This document shows positions 18,701 through 26,427 of a stretch of 41,521 nucleotides of DNA, in pieces. Source of the DNA: Candidatus Baldrarchaeota archaeon (GTDB lineage Archaea > Asgardarchaeota > Baldrarchaeia > Baldrarchaeales > DXJG01); NCBI GenBank assembly GCA_019056805.1, contig DXJG01000007.1:65992-107512 (forward strand), written 5' to 3'. A program made the position numbers and the translations under genes. The stretch's first letter is position 1; each line of letters opens with the position of its first letter. The notes beneath the pieces are model-generated. The model worked only from the letters and a program-made list of their open reading frames with translations. It made no database searches and was not told where the DNA came from.

Positions 18701-18959
18701 CATGGCCATACATGGAGTACCATATTTCGTAGTTTTCGCTCGTTGAGCTTTCTCTTCTGACCCATACTGCGATTGCATCTATGCTTGGCTTATCTACTGC
18801 TTGTTTACTAGGTATATTAGACACTGTCACTGTGGATTCGTTTGGTTTAGAACTAGTTTTTACTGTTGTGGGAAGTGATGCCATTTGCGCTAGAAACAGT
18901 ATAATTAAGAGCGTGGCAACACATTTACTATATCGTGTTAACTTTTTCAAGTTAATCAC
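15759..18959 (-). CDS. Membrane-anchored clostripain-family (C11) cysteine peptidase with propeller-like N-terminus
   Basis: 1066 residues, GTG start. Residues 1-30 form a signal peptide. Residues about 45-480 contain repeated strands of the type YSTWDGTTWSEP, AIWDGSSFS, AKWNGSDWTT and SVFNGTAWSSP, suggesting a beta-propeller. The C11 peptidase domain follows, with catalytic His567 (VLDNHGGG) and Cys618 (GFDACLMAM); family members cleave after basic residues and are often self-processed. After about residue 870 come beta-sandwich domains, the last (VTFFLHEGEYYVKVNASGYK) of carboxypeptidase-regulatory type. A final hydrophobic helix (ILTIILCAGVATVAIIGLLI) and a basic tail anchor it with the protein facing outward. 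Probably a surface protein-degrading enzyme. A short decayed similarity to its propeller part occurs near 22.3 kb. Confidence 0.9.
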   Translation of the reverse strand: MINLKKLTRYSKCVATLLIILFLAQMASLPTTVKTSSKPNESTVTVSNIPSKQAVDKPSIDAIAVWVRRESSTSENYEIWYSMYGHEPSIPARNEQLTWKWWNGTDPDIPASPLFIHDKNSHPDVAFGRAGGIIVVWSYIGGPEGPFRIMYAKWDSNTHSWSIGTLPEHGLPSPKVLTGLQCPTIAIDVNGKAIAAWQANWYYSTETEYYSGTDLYYSTWDGTTWSEPICLYDAPLVTDNDYSASEPELTFTTHESNATSPLTRHKAILVWTYTHVDSATGTYEGEIRYAIWDGSSFSAQDTVPGSYSTTYSVGAADLSSDKLGNTKVVWGLNGLVYSAKWNGSDWTTTSVCTHTDAVHRARIAFNESNGGIMVHDVATEGIYYNLEENGNWSTCTYIAQGDYPSVAYLAHNLTLACWINTTVKFSVFNGTAWSSPSEIPDVTGYYIGEVAVAAKTGSPTLPLAEWTFFAYQQADNDLEEAIAENNLNEIKSIGSTALINVVTLTDRNSTTVTNLYYVRENEVVERTVEGWIPAELNLADDETLEMFIKWTMEEYPAGHYILVLDNHGGGYKGSMSERDNINGTWRTLDILTLDELDSALSDAGLQSQKLDIIGFDACLMAMLEVAYVVKDYAEYLVASEQPIPLDSWPYGWILSDLTDNPLMTKRELVETIIDNYRLYYDNRPRMYPETLAGIDLSQIDNLVNALDALVFELLANLDTYETEIINARLNTQEAYLRPEYIDLYSFANQIHNRITDADIRDCAMNVMTNISAIVINWNDISPQAGEPWTRSDFHGLTIYFEKIQHAYDGRYNDTSFARNTLWDDFVCAYLTPAILRTNIMIVRLQSLLPLYLHVYDSSGNHIGYNASLKPPIEVGIPNASYVELGNNTILIYFPAEVKNFTWVVDAGILTEEEYETNYTLTITVLSKGEMIFEEVHSGTILYNTTLSGEFKTLYQLNVYVYGSVIENATVEVYFSDGTLAQTGKTNATGCVTFFLHEGEYYVKVNASGYKIATTEVFYLNGTKTIKIKLAPERPILTIILCAGVATVAIIGLLIVVFKGRERCKLQ

Positions 18960-19073
18960 GAGTTTTTATCAATATATTCGGTATATTTTGTATATATAAT
19001 TTTTGAATATTATCGAGAATCATATATATTATATTTATGTTATGTTGTATTTTTCACTGTAAACTTGTTAGAT

Positions 19074-20138
19074 TTAGGTTATTCTTGTTGGAATATAGTT
19101 TTTGATTGGACATTTATGTTTCATGTTACATATTCCGCAGTTTCTTGGATGTGTTTTACATCCAGTTTTTAAAGCATAGGCAGCTGCTTTTAAAGCCCAT
19201 TCATGTTCATAATATTTTGAGACTTTAGTTTTTAGCTTTTCAAAGTCTTTTGGCTCATATCCAGGTATATTTGGTCTACCTGACCAATTTACTCTTACCA
19301 GTCCGGTTTTATGGGCTATTTCAACCGTTTTGTCCATTAGTTTCCATGTTGCACCCATATATTGGTCTAATACAAAATTTGGTCTAAAAACAAGGAAGCA
19401 AACTGGCAATGTGGGATCTATAGATGCCATGAATTCGCATATTGCTTTTATTTCTTCTACATCTACTATTCCAGGTATTACTAGGATTCTATATTCCCAT
19501 AGTTTATCTCTAGCATGTTTGGCGATGTATTCAGCATTTCTTAGAACTGGTTCTGAAGGAGCTCCTGTTAATGCTTTATGGACATCGTCATTGTAAGCTT
19601 TTATATCGAAAGTTATGGAAGTTGTAAATTTTAATACTCTTTTTAAGGATTTCATGGTTAGGAAGCCGTTGGTGTCGAAATTTATTTTTGTTTCTGGGTC
19701 TATTTTTCTAGCTTCCTCTACTATTTTCTCTATGTAGGGTAAATGTATGGTAGGTTCTCCGCCGCTGAAAAATATGCGATCTGCACCTATGAATTGCCCC
19801 ATAGATGAGTTTATTGCGTTAATTGATTCTTTTGCAAGTTCTTTCGGGTTTACGTAGCCTCTTATCACGGTTTTTGTGTCTGGGTAGTGTGCTATGGAAT
19901 AGTTTTGGCAGTTTAGACATTTAAAGTTGCATCCTGCCATGAATATTGTGTAGCTTTGTGGTGGTGCTGGATGAAGTTGACAACTTGCGACGTGCGGAAT
20001 GCTTATTCTACATACTCCAAGTTCTCCAGTTATTCTATTTACACCGCATTGCCATTCACATAACTTGCAATTTTCAAGTTCAGTTAGAAACTTTTGTGTT
20101 TCAATGTTCAGTAAATATACCTCCCTGTGTTTAAACAA
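19074..20138 (-). CDS. Radical SAM protein of the PflA/AmmeMemoRadiSam type with an extra C-terminal cysteine cluster
   Basis: 354 residues. An N-terminal CKLC..C..GELGVC module is followed by the radical SAM motif CNFKCLNC (Cys70, 74 and 77), FFSGGEPT for SAM binding, and TIM-barrel strands (INFDTNG, SITFDIKAY). This matches the COG1180 activating-enzyme-like family, whose substrates are mostly unknown in archaea. The C-terminus has Cys327, 334, 337 and 343 in the spacing C-x6-C-x2-C-x5-C, the same as the iron-sulfur loop of endonuclease III, suggesting a second [4Fe-4S] cluster. The listed start is TTG at 20138, but GGGAGGTA at 20118-20125 sits inside it and would suit CTG at 20111. No AmmeMemo partner genes are adjacent. 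Confidence 0.88.
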   Translation of the reverse strand: MFKHREVYLLNIETQKFLTELENCKLCEWQCGVNRITGELGVCRISIPHVASCQLHPAPPQSYTIFMAGCNFKCLNCQNYSIAHYPDTKTVIRGYVNPKELAKESINAINSSMGQFIGADRIFFSGGEPTIHLPYIEKIVEEARKIDPETKINFDTNGFLTMKSLKRVLKFTTSITFDIKAYNDDVHKALTGAPSEPVLRNAEYIAKHARDKLWEYRILVIPGIVDVEEIKAICEFMASIDPTLPVCFLVFRPNFVLDQYMGATWKLMDKTVEIAHKTGLVRVNWSGRPNIPGYEPKDFEKLKTKVSKYYEHEWALKAAAYALKTGCKTHPRNCGICNMKHKCPIKNYIPTRIT

Positions 20139-20344
20139 TTCATCTAGTTTTCTGGTTTATGGCTTAGTTAAATTTTGTCTTAGTTATATTTCATGTTTAG
20201 ATTTTACGTTATTAAAGTTAGTTGACAAATTAATATGTTGTTTCATTACCCGATTTTATGCATAGTTTATTTGTTTTAAGTCGAAAAATTAAAAAGAATT
20301 TGTGATCCTCGTATTTTGCTAAAAATGGATGGGTGGAACGTGAA

Positions 20345-22120
20345 TTGAAACGTTCAAAAATAGTTTTGATGGTGTTAGCTTTTATAGCTGCAATCATAGC
20401 CTATATGCTTGCTCCTCCTAATGCTCAGCTCGGAACTTATTCAGCTACTCTTTCCTTTCCTAATCCTACTAATTATTCTCAAATCGAGAAGGTTTCTTTT
20501 ACCTTTGTTCTATCAGATAAGGAAGCTGTTGAGTGGAATCAATATGTTTTTAGCTTCGAAGACTTTAATGTTACTGTTTACGCTAAGGAAAGTTACGCTT
20601 TAGCTCCTGGCTCGATTGTAGAGTTTAAAGTTAAGATGATTTGGCATAATAATTCAATTATTAAAATTACCTCGAGTTTAATGGTAATTACAATTAAAAA
20701 TGATAGAGGTTTTAGTGTTGATATTAGACCTTCAAAAATTGAAGATGATGCTTATGTTTTTAAGTATAGACCTCTTGTGAAGTCGAAGGAAGCTTTTGCA
20801 ATTTTGGTTTTAATAGGTTTTCTATGGTTTACAGAAACTATACCACTATCAAGTTCAGCTTTACTTGTCCCTGTACTAGCTGTTGTGCTTCATATTCTTG
20901 ATCCTAAAACTGCTCTTGCACCCTTTTTCCATCCTGTCGTAGCTCTTATTGTAGGTGGTTTATTTATTGGTATAGCATTACAAAAACATCAAATAGATAA
21001 GCGAATTGCATTAGCAATTTTGTCTAGAACTGGTGGAGGAGGCCCAACACTAATTCTTATCATGATGTTTACGACTGCGTTTCTAAGCTTTTGGATTTCT
21101 AACACTGCATCCGCTGCAATAATGCTTCCTATAGGTCTAGCTGTTTTGGGGAAAATTGGGAAAAAAGGGCTTAAGAGTAATTATGGTAGAGCTATGATTC
21201 TTGGCATCGCTTATTCAGCAACTATAGGTGGTATTGGTACTTTAATAGGAACTACACCTAACCTTATTGCTGCAGGTATGTTACAAGAGTTGCTTGGACT
21301 AAGATTTTTCTTTACGGATTGGATTCCTTTCGGTATACCATATGTTATTATATTTATTCCCGTTGCTTGGAAGGTATTGACAATTGTTTATAAGCCTGAA
21401 AAGGAATTGGAAAAAGAACTTTGTATGATAGCGGAGCATAGTCGCGAAGAACTTAAAAAACTGGGTCCTATGACTTTTCAGCAGAAAGCTGTAGTTGTTG
21501 TTTTCATAGGTACAGTTGTTTTATGGTTTACTGAGAAAATGCCAGAATTTATAGTTAGGGTTACTGGTTTTAGTGGTCACGGTATATCGAGCAGTATAGT
21601 TGCCCTTATAGGTGCTGTTTCACTGTATTTCCTAGGTTTACTGGATGAAAGTGATGTAAAGGAGATTAATTGGTCTGCTATTCTTATTATTGGTGGTGGT
21701 ATATGTTTAGGTGAAGTTATTATGGGTACTGGTGTTAGTGAGTGGATAGCTCTTCAATTAGGTGGTCTTAAAGGTGTACCTGTGATTTTCTTAAACTTCC
21801 TTGTTGGTGCTTTATCTCTCATTATTACTATGTTTGCTTCTAACACAGCTGCTGCAGCCATATTGGTTCCAATCGCTATTCCTCTTGCGATATCTCTCGG
21901 AACCGACCCAGTTCTTTTGACAATCACTATTGCTATTGCTGCATCTCTTGACTTTGCTTTGCCAGTTGGAACTCCTCCAAGTACATTAGCATATAGTACA
22001 GGTTTGGTAAAACTTAGAGAAATGTTAAAAGTAGGTTTAATACTGGACCTGATATCACTGCTATTGTTAACTTTTGGAATAGTTTGGATCTGGAGGCTCC
22101 TAGGCTTAGTAGCCCTCTAG
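20345..22120 (+). CDS. SLC13/DASS-family Na+-coupled anion transporter with extracytoplasmic domain
   Basis: About 591 residues from TTG 20345, which GGGTGG precedes at good spacing; GTG 20333 is the alternative. After one helix (residues about 6-22) comes a ~115-residue beta-rich stretch without helices, probably outside the cell and unusual for the family. The transporter core follows, with both signature repeats: SNTASAAIMLPIG and SNTAAAAILVPIA (Na+ and anion sites), plus GTLIGTTPNLI and PVGTPPSTLAYSTG. Family members import di- or tricarboxylates, sulfate or similar anions with Na+. Its last 50 codons are duplicated as a decayed copy at 30.7 kb, and the sequence right after its stop resembles the end of the AOR gene. 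Confidence 0.9.
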   Translation: MKRSKIVLMVLAFIAAIIAYMLAPPNAQLGTYSATLSFPNPTNYSQIEKVSFTFVLSDKEAVEWNQYVFSFEDFNVTVYAKESYALAPGSIVEFKVKMIWHNNSIIKITSSLMVITIKNDRGFSVDIRPSKIEDDAYVFKYRPLVKSKEAFAILVLIGFLWFTETIPLSSSALLVPVLAVVLHILDPKTALAPFFHPVVALIVGGLFIGIALQKHQIDKRIALAILSRTGGGGPTLILIMMFTTAFLSFWISNTASAAIMLPIGLAVLGKIGKKGLKSNYGRAMILGIAYSATIGGIGTLIGTTPNLIAAGMLQELLGLRFFFTDWIPFGIPYVIIFIPVAWKVLTIVYKPEKELEKELCMIAEHSREELKKLGPMTFQQKAVVVVFIGTVVLWFTEKMPEFIVRVTGFSGHGISSSIVALIGAVSLYFLGLLDESDVKEINWSAILIIGGGICLGEVIMGTGVSEWIALQLGGLKGVPVIFLNFLVGALSLIITMFASNTAAAAILVPIAIPLAISLGTDPVLLTITIAIAASLDFALPVGTPPSTLAYSTGLVKLREMLKVGLILDLISLLLLTFGIVWIWRLLGLVAL

Positions 22121-22125
22121 TTCGT

Positions 22126-22195
22126 TTACTTCTCTTTTAACCGTTCAAAAATAAGTTTACTGTCTTTTTATCTCTTCTTTGGTGTAATTTCCACG
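22126..22195 (-). pseudogene. Decayed tail of an aldehyde ferredoxin oxidoreductase gene
   Basis: On the minus strand this stretch aligns with the last ~21 codons of the intact AOR gene (complement of 30839-30905), roughly 75-80% identical by eye with one small indel. The end KRAVNLYFERLKED is recognisable but out of frame. It begins six bases after the SLC13 stop, the same arrangement as at 30.8 kb. Confidence 0.7.
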
Positions 22196-22261
22196 TAGTA
22201 CCATTAAAACTGAAACTTATTGCTCATTTTAACCAATATAAGTATAAGTCCGTGAGCTAAA

Positions 22262-22355
22262 GATGTGATGCTTAGAGTATCGCTCCATGCTATATGTATA
22301 TGTTGGCTGGCAAATATTGCCTTATGTCTTGTTAGAAGGTGAATTGCATTAGCTT
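22262..22355 (-). pseudogene. Possible remnant of a clostripain propeller segment
   Basis: Read on the minus strand, NAIHLLTRHKAI here lines up with NATSPLTRHKAI of the clostripain gene (complement of about 18155-18200). Over about 42 bases roughly 33 match, and most differences are transitions, many at third positions. The similarity fades on both sides. With the AOR tail at 22126-22195 it shows that the whole 22121-22397 gap is made of dead gene pieces rather than regulatory DNA. Confidence 0.4.
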
Positions 22356-22442
22356 TAGAATGTAATATAATTTATAAAAAGTAATGTCAACAAATTATTG
22401 TGCATTTACTTCGTTAAAATTCTCCAAGTGGGAGTGGTTTTA

Positions 22443-23177
22443 ATGATTATTGATGACTTTTTCGAAGGAGTTATGAATTTACTTAAAAAAGTTAAAGAAA
22501 CCCAAAAAGAAGTTATGCTTAAAGTAGCAGAACTCATAAAAGACGTACTTAAGGAGGATAAATTGATACATATATATGGATCTGGTCACTCACAGATATT
22601 AGCACAAGAGGTATTCTACCGAGCTGGAGGCTTAGTACCGATTAATGCGATGCTTGATCTAGGAACCTCAGTTTACGCTGGAGCCTTAAAGAGTACATCA
22701 GTTGAGAGACTACCTGGTTATGGTAAATTGTTATTAGATTACTATCAAATTGAGAAAGGAGACTTACTTATAATAGTATCTAGCTCGGGTATAAATGTTG
22801 TTCCGGTCGATCTTGCTTTGGGAGCAAAAGAAAGAGGAGCAACCGTGGTTGCAATAACTTCTATAGAATTTTCTAAGTCGTCTCCAGCAAGACATTCTTC
22901 TGGAAAGAAATTGTATGAAGTAGCGGACATTGTAATTGATAATTTAGTCCCACCGGGAGATGCTTTATTATCTGTTCCTGGGATAAAAACGAAAATGGCA
23001 CCAGTATCTACGATAATAAACTCTGTGATTCTTCACTCGATACTAAGCATGGCAGCAAAGATATTAGCTGATGAAGGAATCGAACCTCCAGTTTGGTTAA
23101 GTGCAAATGTCCCAGGAGGAGATGAATTTAATAAAGCGTACGTAAAAAAATACAAGTATCGGATTAAAGCCCTTTAG
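22443..23177 (+). CDS. SIS-domain protein (UPF0309-like), probable sugar-phosphate isomerase or binding protein
   Basis: 244 residues from ATG 22443 (GGGAGTGG upstream). A helical N-terminus is followed by a single SIS domain: IHIYGSGHSQILAQEVFYRAGG (phosphosugar loop), IIVSSSGINVVPVDLALGAKERG (second phosphate-binding loop with SSSG), TVVAIT and DIVIDN. It matches the uncharacterised UPF0309 family. SIS domains bind phosphorylated sugars; the family is often beside PTS or sugar-catabolic genes, and here it opens the PTS block. An isomerase acting on the phosphosugar delivered by the PTS is a reasonable inference; a sensor is the alternative. Confidence 0.82.
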   Translation: MIIDDFFEGVMNLLKKVKETQKEVMLKVAELIKDVLKEDKLIHIYGSGHSQILAQEVFYRAGGLVPINAMLDLGTSVYAGALKSTSVERLPGYGKLLLDYYQIEKGDLLIIVSSSGINVVPVDLALGAKERGATVVAITSIEFSKSSPARHSSGKKLYEVADIVIDNLVPPGDALLSVPGIKTKMAPVSTIINSVILHSILSMAAKILADEGIEPPVWLSANVPGGDEFNKAYVKKYKYRIKAL

Positions 23178-23298
23178 ATACCGCATTCATAATAATTAGA
23201 TAAAAGTAGCTTCCTACTTTTTCTCTCTTAAAACCTATTTATTATTCTTGAGAATCAAAAAAATATTTGAGGGCTGAATCAAAAGGACATGTCACATA

Positions 23299-23332
23299 TT
23301 CGATGATGAAACCTCATTCAGTTTTCATTATC
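23299..23332. other. Inverted repeat downstream of EIIA
   Basis: CGATGATGAAA and TTTCATTATCG can pair over 11 bases (one G-U pair) around an 11-base loop. It lies 40-75 bases past the stop of the minus-strand EIIA gene and after the convergent SIS gene, so it may form at the 3' end of either transcript. Confidence 0.3.
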
Positions 23333-23373
23333 GAAAATATTATGATGTAATTATAAGAGGAGTTAAAACGAAT

Positions 23374-23847
23374 TTAGAGTTTTTCTAGTGCTTCTTTTAT
23401 ATGTTGGTATAATTTATCCACAGTTTTTGCTTTTCTCATTTTTTTAATGTTTTCTTCTTTTTGTAGGAATTTTGCCAATTGAGCAATTGCTTTTACATGT
23501 GATCTTTTGTCAGTTGTCGTGAATCCAATTATTATATCTACAGGATCGTTGTCGGGGTTTCCAAAGTTTATTGGATTTTGTAATCTTATCAAAGCTAGTG
23601 CTGGTTTCTTGGCACCTTCTTCTGGTCGGGCATGTGGCAATGCTATCCCCTTTGTTATTACGATATATGGACCCATTTCCTCAACGGTTTTTATCATTGC
23701 TTCAATATATTTTGGCTCCGCTGCATCTATTTTCACTAAAATTTCACCAACTTTGATCACAGCATCTTTCCAGTCCGATACTGGAACATCTATGGCTATA
23801 GCTTCTTTCTTTAGGAGATCTAATAAACTGAATTCTGCTGTACTCAT
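23374..23847 (-). CDS. PTS EIIA component (mannitol/fructose/ascorbate class)
   Basis: 157 residues forming one EIIA-2 domain. The phosphorylated His is in GIALPHARPEEGA (His72), and NDPVDIIIGFTTTD with SHVKAIAQLAKFL are typical later motifs. The closest pattern is the UlaC (ascorbate) branch, in line with the ascorbate-type EIIC nearby. It accepts phosphate from HPr and passes it to the EIIB cysteine in the cytoplasm. It is transcribed away from the EI-HPr genes across a 200-base shared upstream region, so a common divergent control region is likely. ATG start. Confidence 0.92.
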   Translation of the reverse strand: MSTAEFSLLDLLKKEAIAIDVPVSDWKDAVIKVGEILVKIDAAEPKYIEAMIKTVEEMGPYIVITKGIALPHARPEEGAKKPALALIRLQNPINFGNPDNDPVDIIIGFTTTDKRSHVKAIAQLAKFLQKEENIKKMRKAKTVDKLYQHIKEALEKL

Positions 23848-23967
23848 TTTAACTCACTTGCAAAGTTCCTTAATAGTGTTTTTTTCTTTGTTTATATAAC
23901 TATTGTTAAAATGGGAAAATTGTTTGTACAGTCAGTAAGTAGGTTTAGTATGTTTTTGCTAGTTTTT

Positions 23968-23985
23968 GTTTAAAATTTAAAAATA
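23968..23985 (+). promoter_or_regulatory. TATA-like promoter of the EI-HPr operon
   Basis: TTTAAAATTTAAAAATA lies about 65-80 bases before the EI start, leaving a leader of about 45 bases. The divergent EIIA gene begins 120 bases away on the other strand. Confidence 0.4.
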
Positions 23986-24048
23986 GATAAGAATGACATT
24001 ACTATTGCTGTTCATCTTGTATTGGATAAAAGTGTAGGAAGTATTGCA

Positions 24049-25773
24049 ATGGAACAAATTTTAAGGGGAATTGGCGTATATCCGGCTTTAAGCATTGGAA
24101 GAATTGTTATTCTTAAGAGATATACACTTGAGAATATGATAAATAAAGCATTAGAAAAACAAATAACAGTGGATAATTTTAAAGAAGCGATTGAAAGGAC
24201 GAGAAAAGAAATAGAAAGTATAATAAGGTCTCTCCCTGAGGGAAAAGAGGAACTATCGAAAATCATAGAGTTTCAATTAATGCTATTAGAAGATGATTCC
24301 TTCATCGGTAAAATATACGAGTTAATTAATAAAGGAAGTCACCCTGCTAGAGCGTTGAAAGAAGCTATTAATGAAATTAAAGAGATGTTTTCGAGGATGG
24401 ATAGTATTTATATGCGAGAAAGAGTAAATGACGTCATTGATCTGGGTACACGTATTCTTAAAAACCTTTTAGGTTTGTCGGAAGTAGGGGTAGAGAGTGG
24501 AACAGTTATTGTCTCTGACGAACTTCATCCAAGCGAGGTAATCATGCTTTCTGATAAAGTCTCGGGGATCATCACGGTCCGTGGTTCAGCTTTATCACAC
24601 TTTGCTATTATAGCAAGAGAGCTTGGAATTCCTACTGTAGTTAATGTTCATGAGGCGTTAAATTGTATTAAAGGTAAAGAAAAGGTAATAGTTAATGCTT
24701 TGTCTGGGTTAGTTATTATAAATCCTTCAGAGGATGAGGAGTTAAAGTATAAAGAGATGAAAGCACGTTGGGATAAAGACTTCCAGCTTATTATGAACCA
24801 AGCAAAGGAACCTGCCAGTACAAAGGATGGTACACGTATTTTTGTTGTTGCAAATTTAGGGAGAATAGATGAAGTAGAAACTGCGGCGTATTATGGTGCT
24901 GAAGGAGTTGGACTATTTAGAACAGAATTTTTATTTCTGGGTAGAGATTCACCGCCATCAGAAGATGAACAATTTAATACATTTAAGCTTGCAGTTCAAC
25001 GATTATCTCCTGGAAATGTTTTTGTAAGAACCTTAGATATTGGTTCCGATAAACAAATACAATATATCCCCATGTATCATGAGCCGAATCCAGCATTAGG
25101 CAAGCGAGGTATAAGACTTTATTGGAAAGAGATAAAAAATATCGTCTTGACTCAAATAAAGGCAATACTTCGAGCAGCGGCACATGGTTCAATAGGGATT
25201 ATGTTTCCCATGGTAACGGATATTTCAGAAATTATTGAAGGTAAGAATCTAGTTGATATAGCAAGAAAAGAGTTGAAGAATGAAGGGAAAAAGTTTGGTA
25301 ATGCAAAAATTGGTATCATGATAGAAACTCCTTCAGCAGCCATGTTAGCTGACGAATTCATTAAATATGTGGACTTCATGAGTATAGGAACAAATGATCT
25401 TACTCAATATACATTAGCAGTTGATAGAACAGGTATGGAAACACCACCATTTTTTGACCATCTTCATCCATCGGTTTTAAGGCTAGTAAAATATGTAATC
25501 AATGCCGTAAAGGGTACGGGAGTAGAATTAAGCGTCTGTGGTGAAAGTGCATCTGATATTTATGCAATCCCTATTTTAATTGGCCTAGGCATCAGAAAAC
25601 TTAGCGTAGCACCACTTCTTACTCCAATTGTGAAACACATAGCAAGACTATTTAGGATAGATGAATTAGAAGAATTGGCTAATGAAGCTTTAAAAGCTAA
25701 CTCATCACAAAAAGTACGTGAACTTGTAAAAGAGTTTTATATAAGGAAAAAAGTTTCCTTACTAGTATTTTAA
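24049..25773 (+). CDS. ptsI: PTS enzyme I (phosphoenolpyruvate-protein phosphotransferase)
   Basis: 574 residues from ATG 24049 (AGGAAG upstream), the normal enzyme I length. It takes phosphate from phosphoenolpyruvate and gives it to HPr. The N-terminal HPr-binding helices are followed by the swivelling His domain (VRGSALSHFAIIARELGIPT, active His about 184). The PEP-binding barrel has GAEGVGLFRTEFLF, FVRTLDIGSDKQ, NPALGKRGIRLY, GIMIETPSAAMLADE, SIGTNDLTQYTLAVDR and the C-terminal active-site Cys in SVCGESASD. All key residues are present, so it should be active. The closely related PEP synthase is excluded by length and by these motifs. HPr follows 16 bases later. Confidence 0.96.
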   Translation: MEQILRGIGVYPALSIGRIVILKRYTLENMINKALEKQITVDNFKEAIERTRKEIESIIRSLPEGKEELSKIIEFQLMLLEDDSFIGKIYELINKGSHPARALKEAINEIKEMFSRMDSIYMRERVNDVIDLGTRILKNLLGLSEVGVESGTVIVSDELHPSEVIMLSDKVSGIITVRGSALSHFAIIARELGIPTVVNVHEALNCIKGKEKVIVNALSGLVIINPSEDEELKYKEMKARWDKDFQLIMNQAKEPASTKDGTRIFVVANLGRIDEVETAAYYGAEGVGLFRTEFLFLGRDSPPSEDEQFNTFKLAVQRLSPGNVFVRTLDIGSDKQIQYIPMYHEPNPALGKRGIRLYWKEIKNIVLTQIKAILRAAAHGSIGIMFPMVTDISEIIEGKNLVDIARKELKNEGKKFGNAKIGIMIETPSAAMLADEFIKYVDFMSIGTNDLTQYTLAVDRTGMETPPFFDHLHPSVLRLVKYVINAVKGTGVELSVCGESASDIYAIPILIGLGIRKLSVAPLLTPIVKHIARLFRIDELEELANEALKANSSQKVRELVKEFYIRKKVSLLVF

Positions 25774-25789
25774 AATCAGAGGTGAACCT

Positions 25790-26062
25790 ATGAAGATAGT
25801 TGAAGCAAGAGTGCAAATATTAAATAAAGTTGGCTTGCATGCAAGGCCAGCAGTTCAATTTGTAAAAGAAGCAAAAAAATTTAACTCCAAAATAATAGTG
25901 TGCAAAGAAGGAGAATCTGGAGATGCTAAAGTACTCTTACAAGTCCTAGCTCTTGATGTTCAATACGGCGATGAAATAATAATTAAGGCAGAAGGTGAAG
26001 ATGCAGAAGAAGCAATTAAATCTCTCATAGAATTAATAAAAAATAAGTTTGGAGAGGAATAA
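25790..26062 (+). CDS. ptsH: PTS phosphocarrier protein HPr
   Basis: 90 residues with the active-site His17 in VGLHARPAVQFVKEAKKF, the canonical HPr motif, and a normal four-stranded pattern ending in AEGEDAEEAIKSLIELI. It shuttles phosphate from enzyme I to EIIA. At the position of the regulatory Ser46 of Firmicutes HPr the sequence is AKVLLQVLAL, with Val48, so it cannot be regulated by an HPr kinase at that site; no HPr kinase gene is in the window. AGAGGTG precedes the ATG, and it is co-transcribed with ptsI. Confidence 0.96.
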   Translation: MKIVEARVQILNKVGLHARPAVQFVKEAKKFNSKIIVCKEGESGDAKVLLQVLALDVQYGDEIIIKAEGEDAEEAIKSLIELIKNKFGEE

Positions 26063-26270
26063 ACGAAATTCTTTTTACAAACTATATTTTTCCATATTTA
26101 TTCAAATATAACAAATATGGACATCATTCTTTTCGCCAAGGCTTAAACTGTCTTTTACAAAGATTTTTTAGGTAGTATATTATCAACCACATCACAATTA
26201 AAGGTAATTCAAGGTTCTCATATGAATAAATCCACCCATAGCAACAATCCTTCATTTACTCGCATCTTTA

Positions 26271-26304
26271 AGAGTTTCGGCGGATGCTCCGCCTTCAAAA
26301 CTCT
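26271..26304. promoter_or_regulatory. GC-rich interrupted palindrome upstream of the EIIC promoter
   Basis: AGAGTTT-c-GGCGGA-tgc-TCCGCC-ttc-AAAACTCT: a perfect six-base GC-rich core stem (GGCGGATGCTCCGCC at 26279-26293) inside a second pair of arms. It stands out in DNA that is otherwise about 70% AT. It lies some 30-60 bases upstream of the TATA box for EIIC, a natural place for a regulator-binding operator; a structured element at the end of a transcript is the alternative. Confidence 0.5.
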
Positions 26305-26334
26305 GATTTATAGTCATAGGTATAGGTATCGAAT

Positions 26335-26350
26335 TATTTATATATAATAA
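26335..26350 (+). promoter_or_regulatory. TATA box of the PTS EIIC-EIIB operon
   Basis: TATTTATATATAATAA lies about 80-90 bases before the EIIC start codon, giving a leader of roughly 50 bases. It is the clearest archaeal TATA element in the window. Confidence 0.5.
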
Positions 26351-26427
26351 TTCCAAATATTTCAACAAAGATTTTTTAAAATTTCCGGTAAACATAATAA
26401 AGTTCAAACTTGGAGAGGGCGAGTAAA

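Noticed and set aside
23302..23308. ATGATGA as a C box of a C/D-type small RNA
   Set aside because: No CUGA D box at suitable distance; the sequence is better explained as one arm of an inverted repeat.
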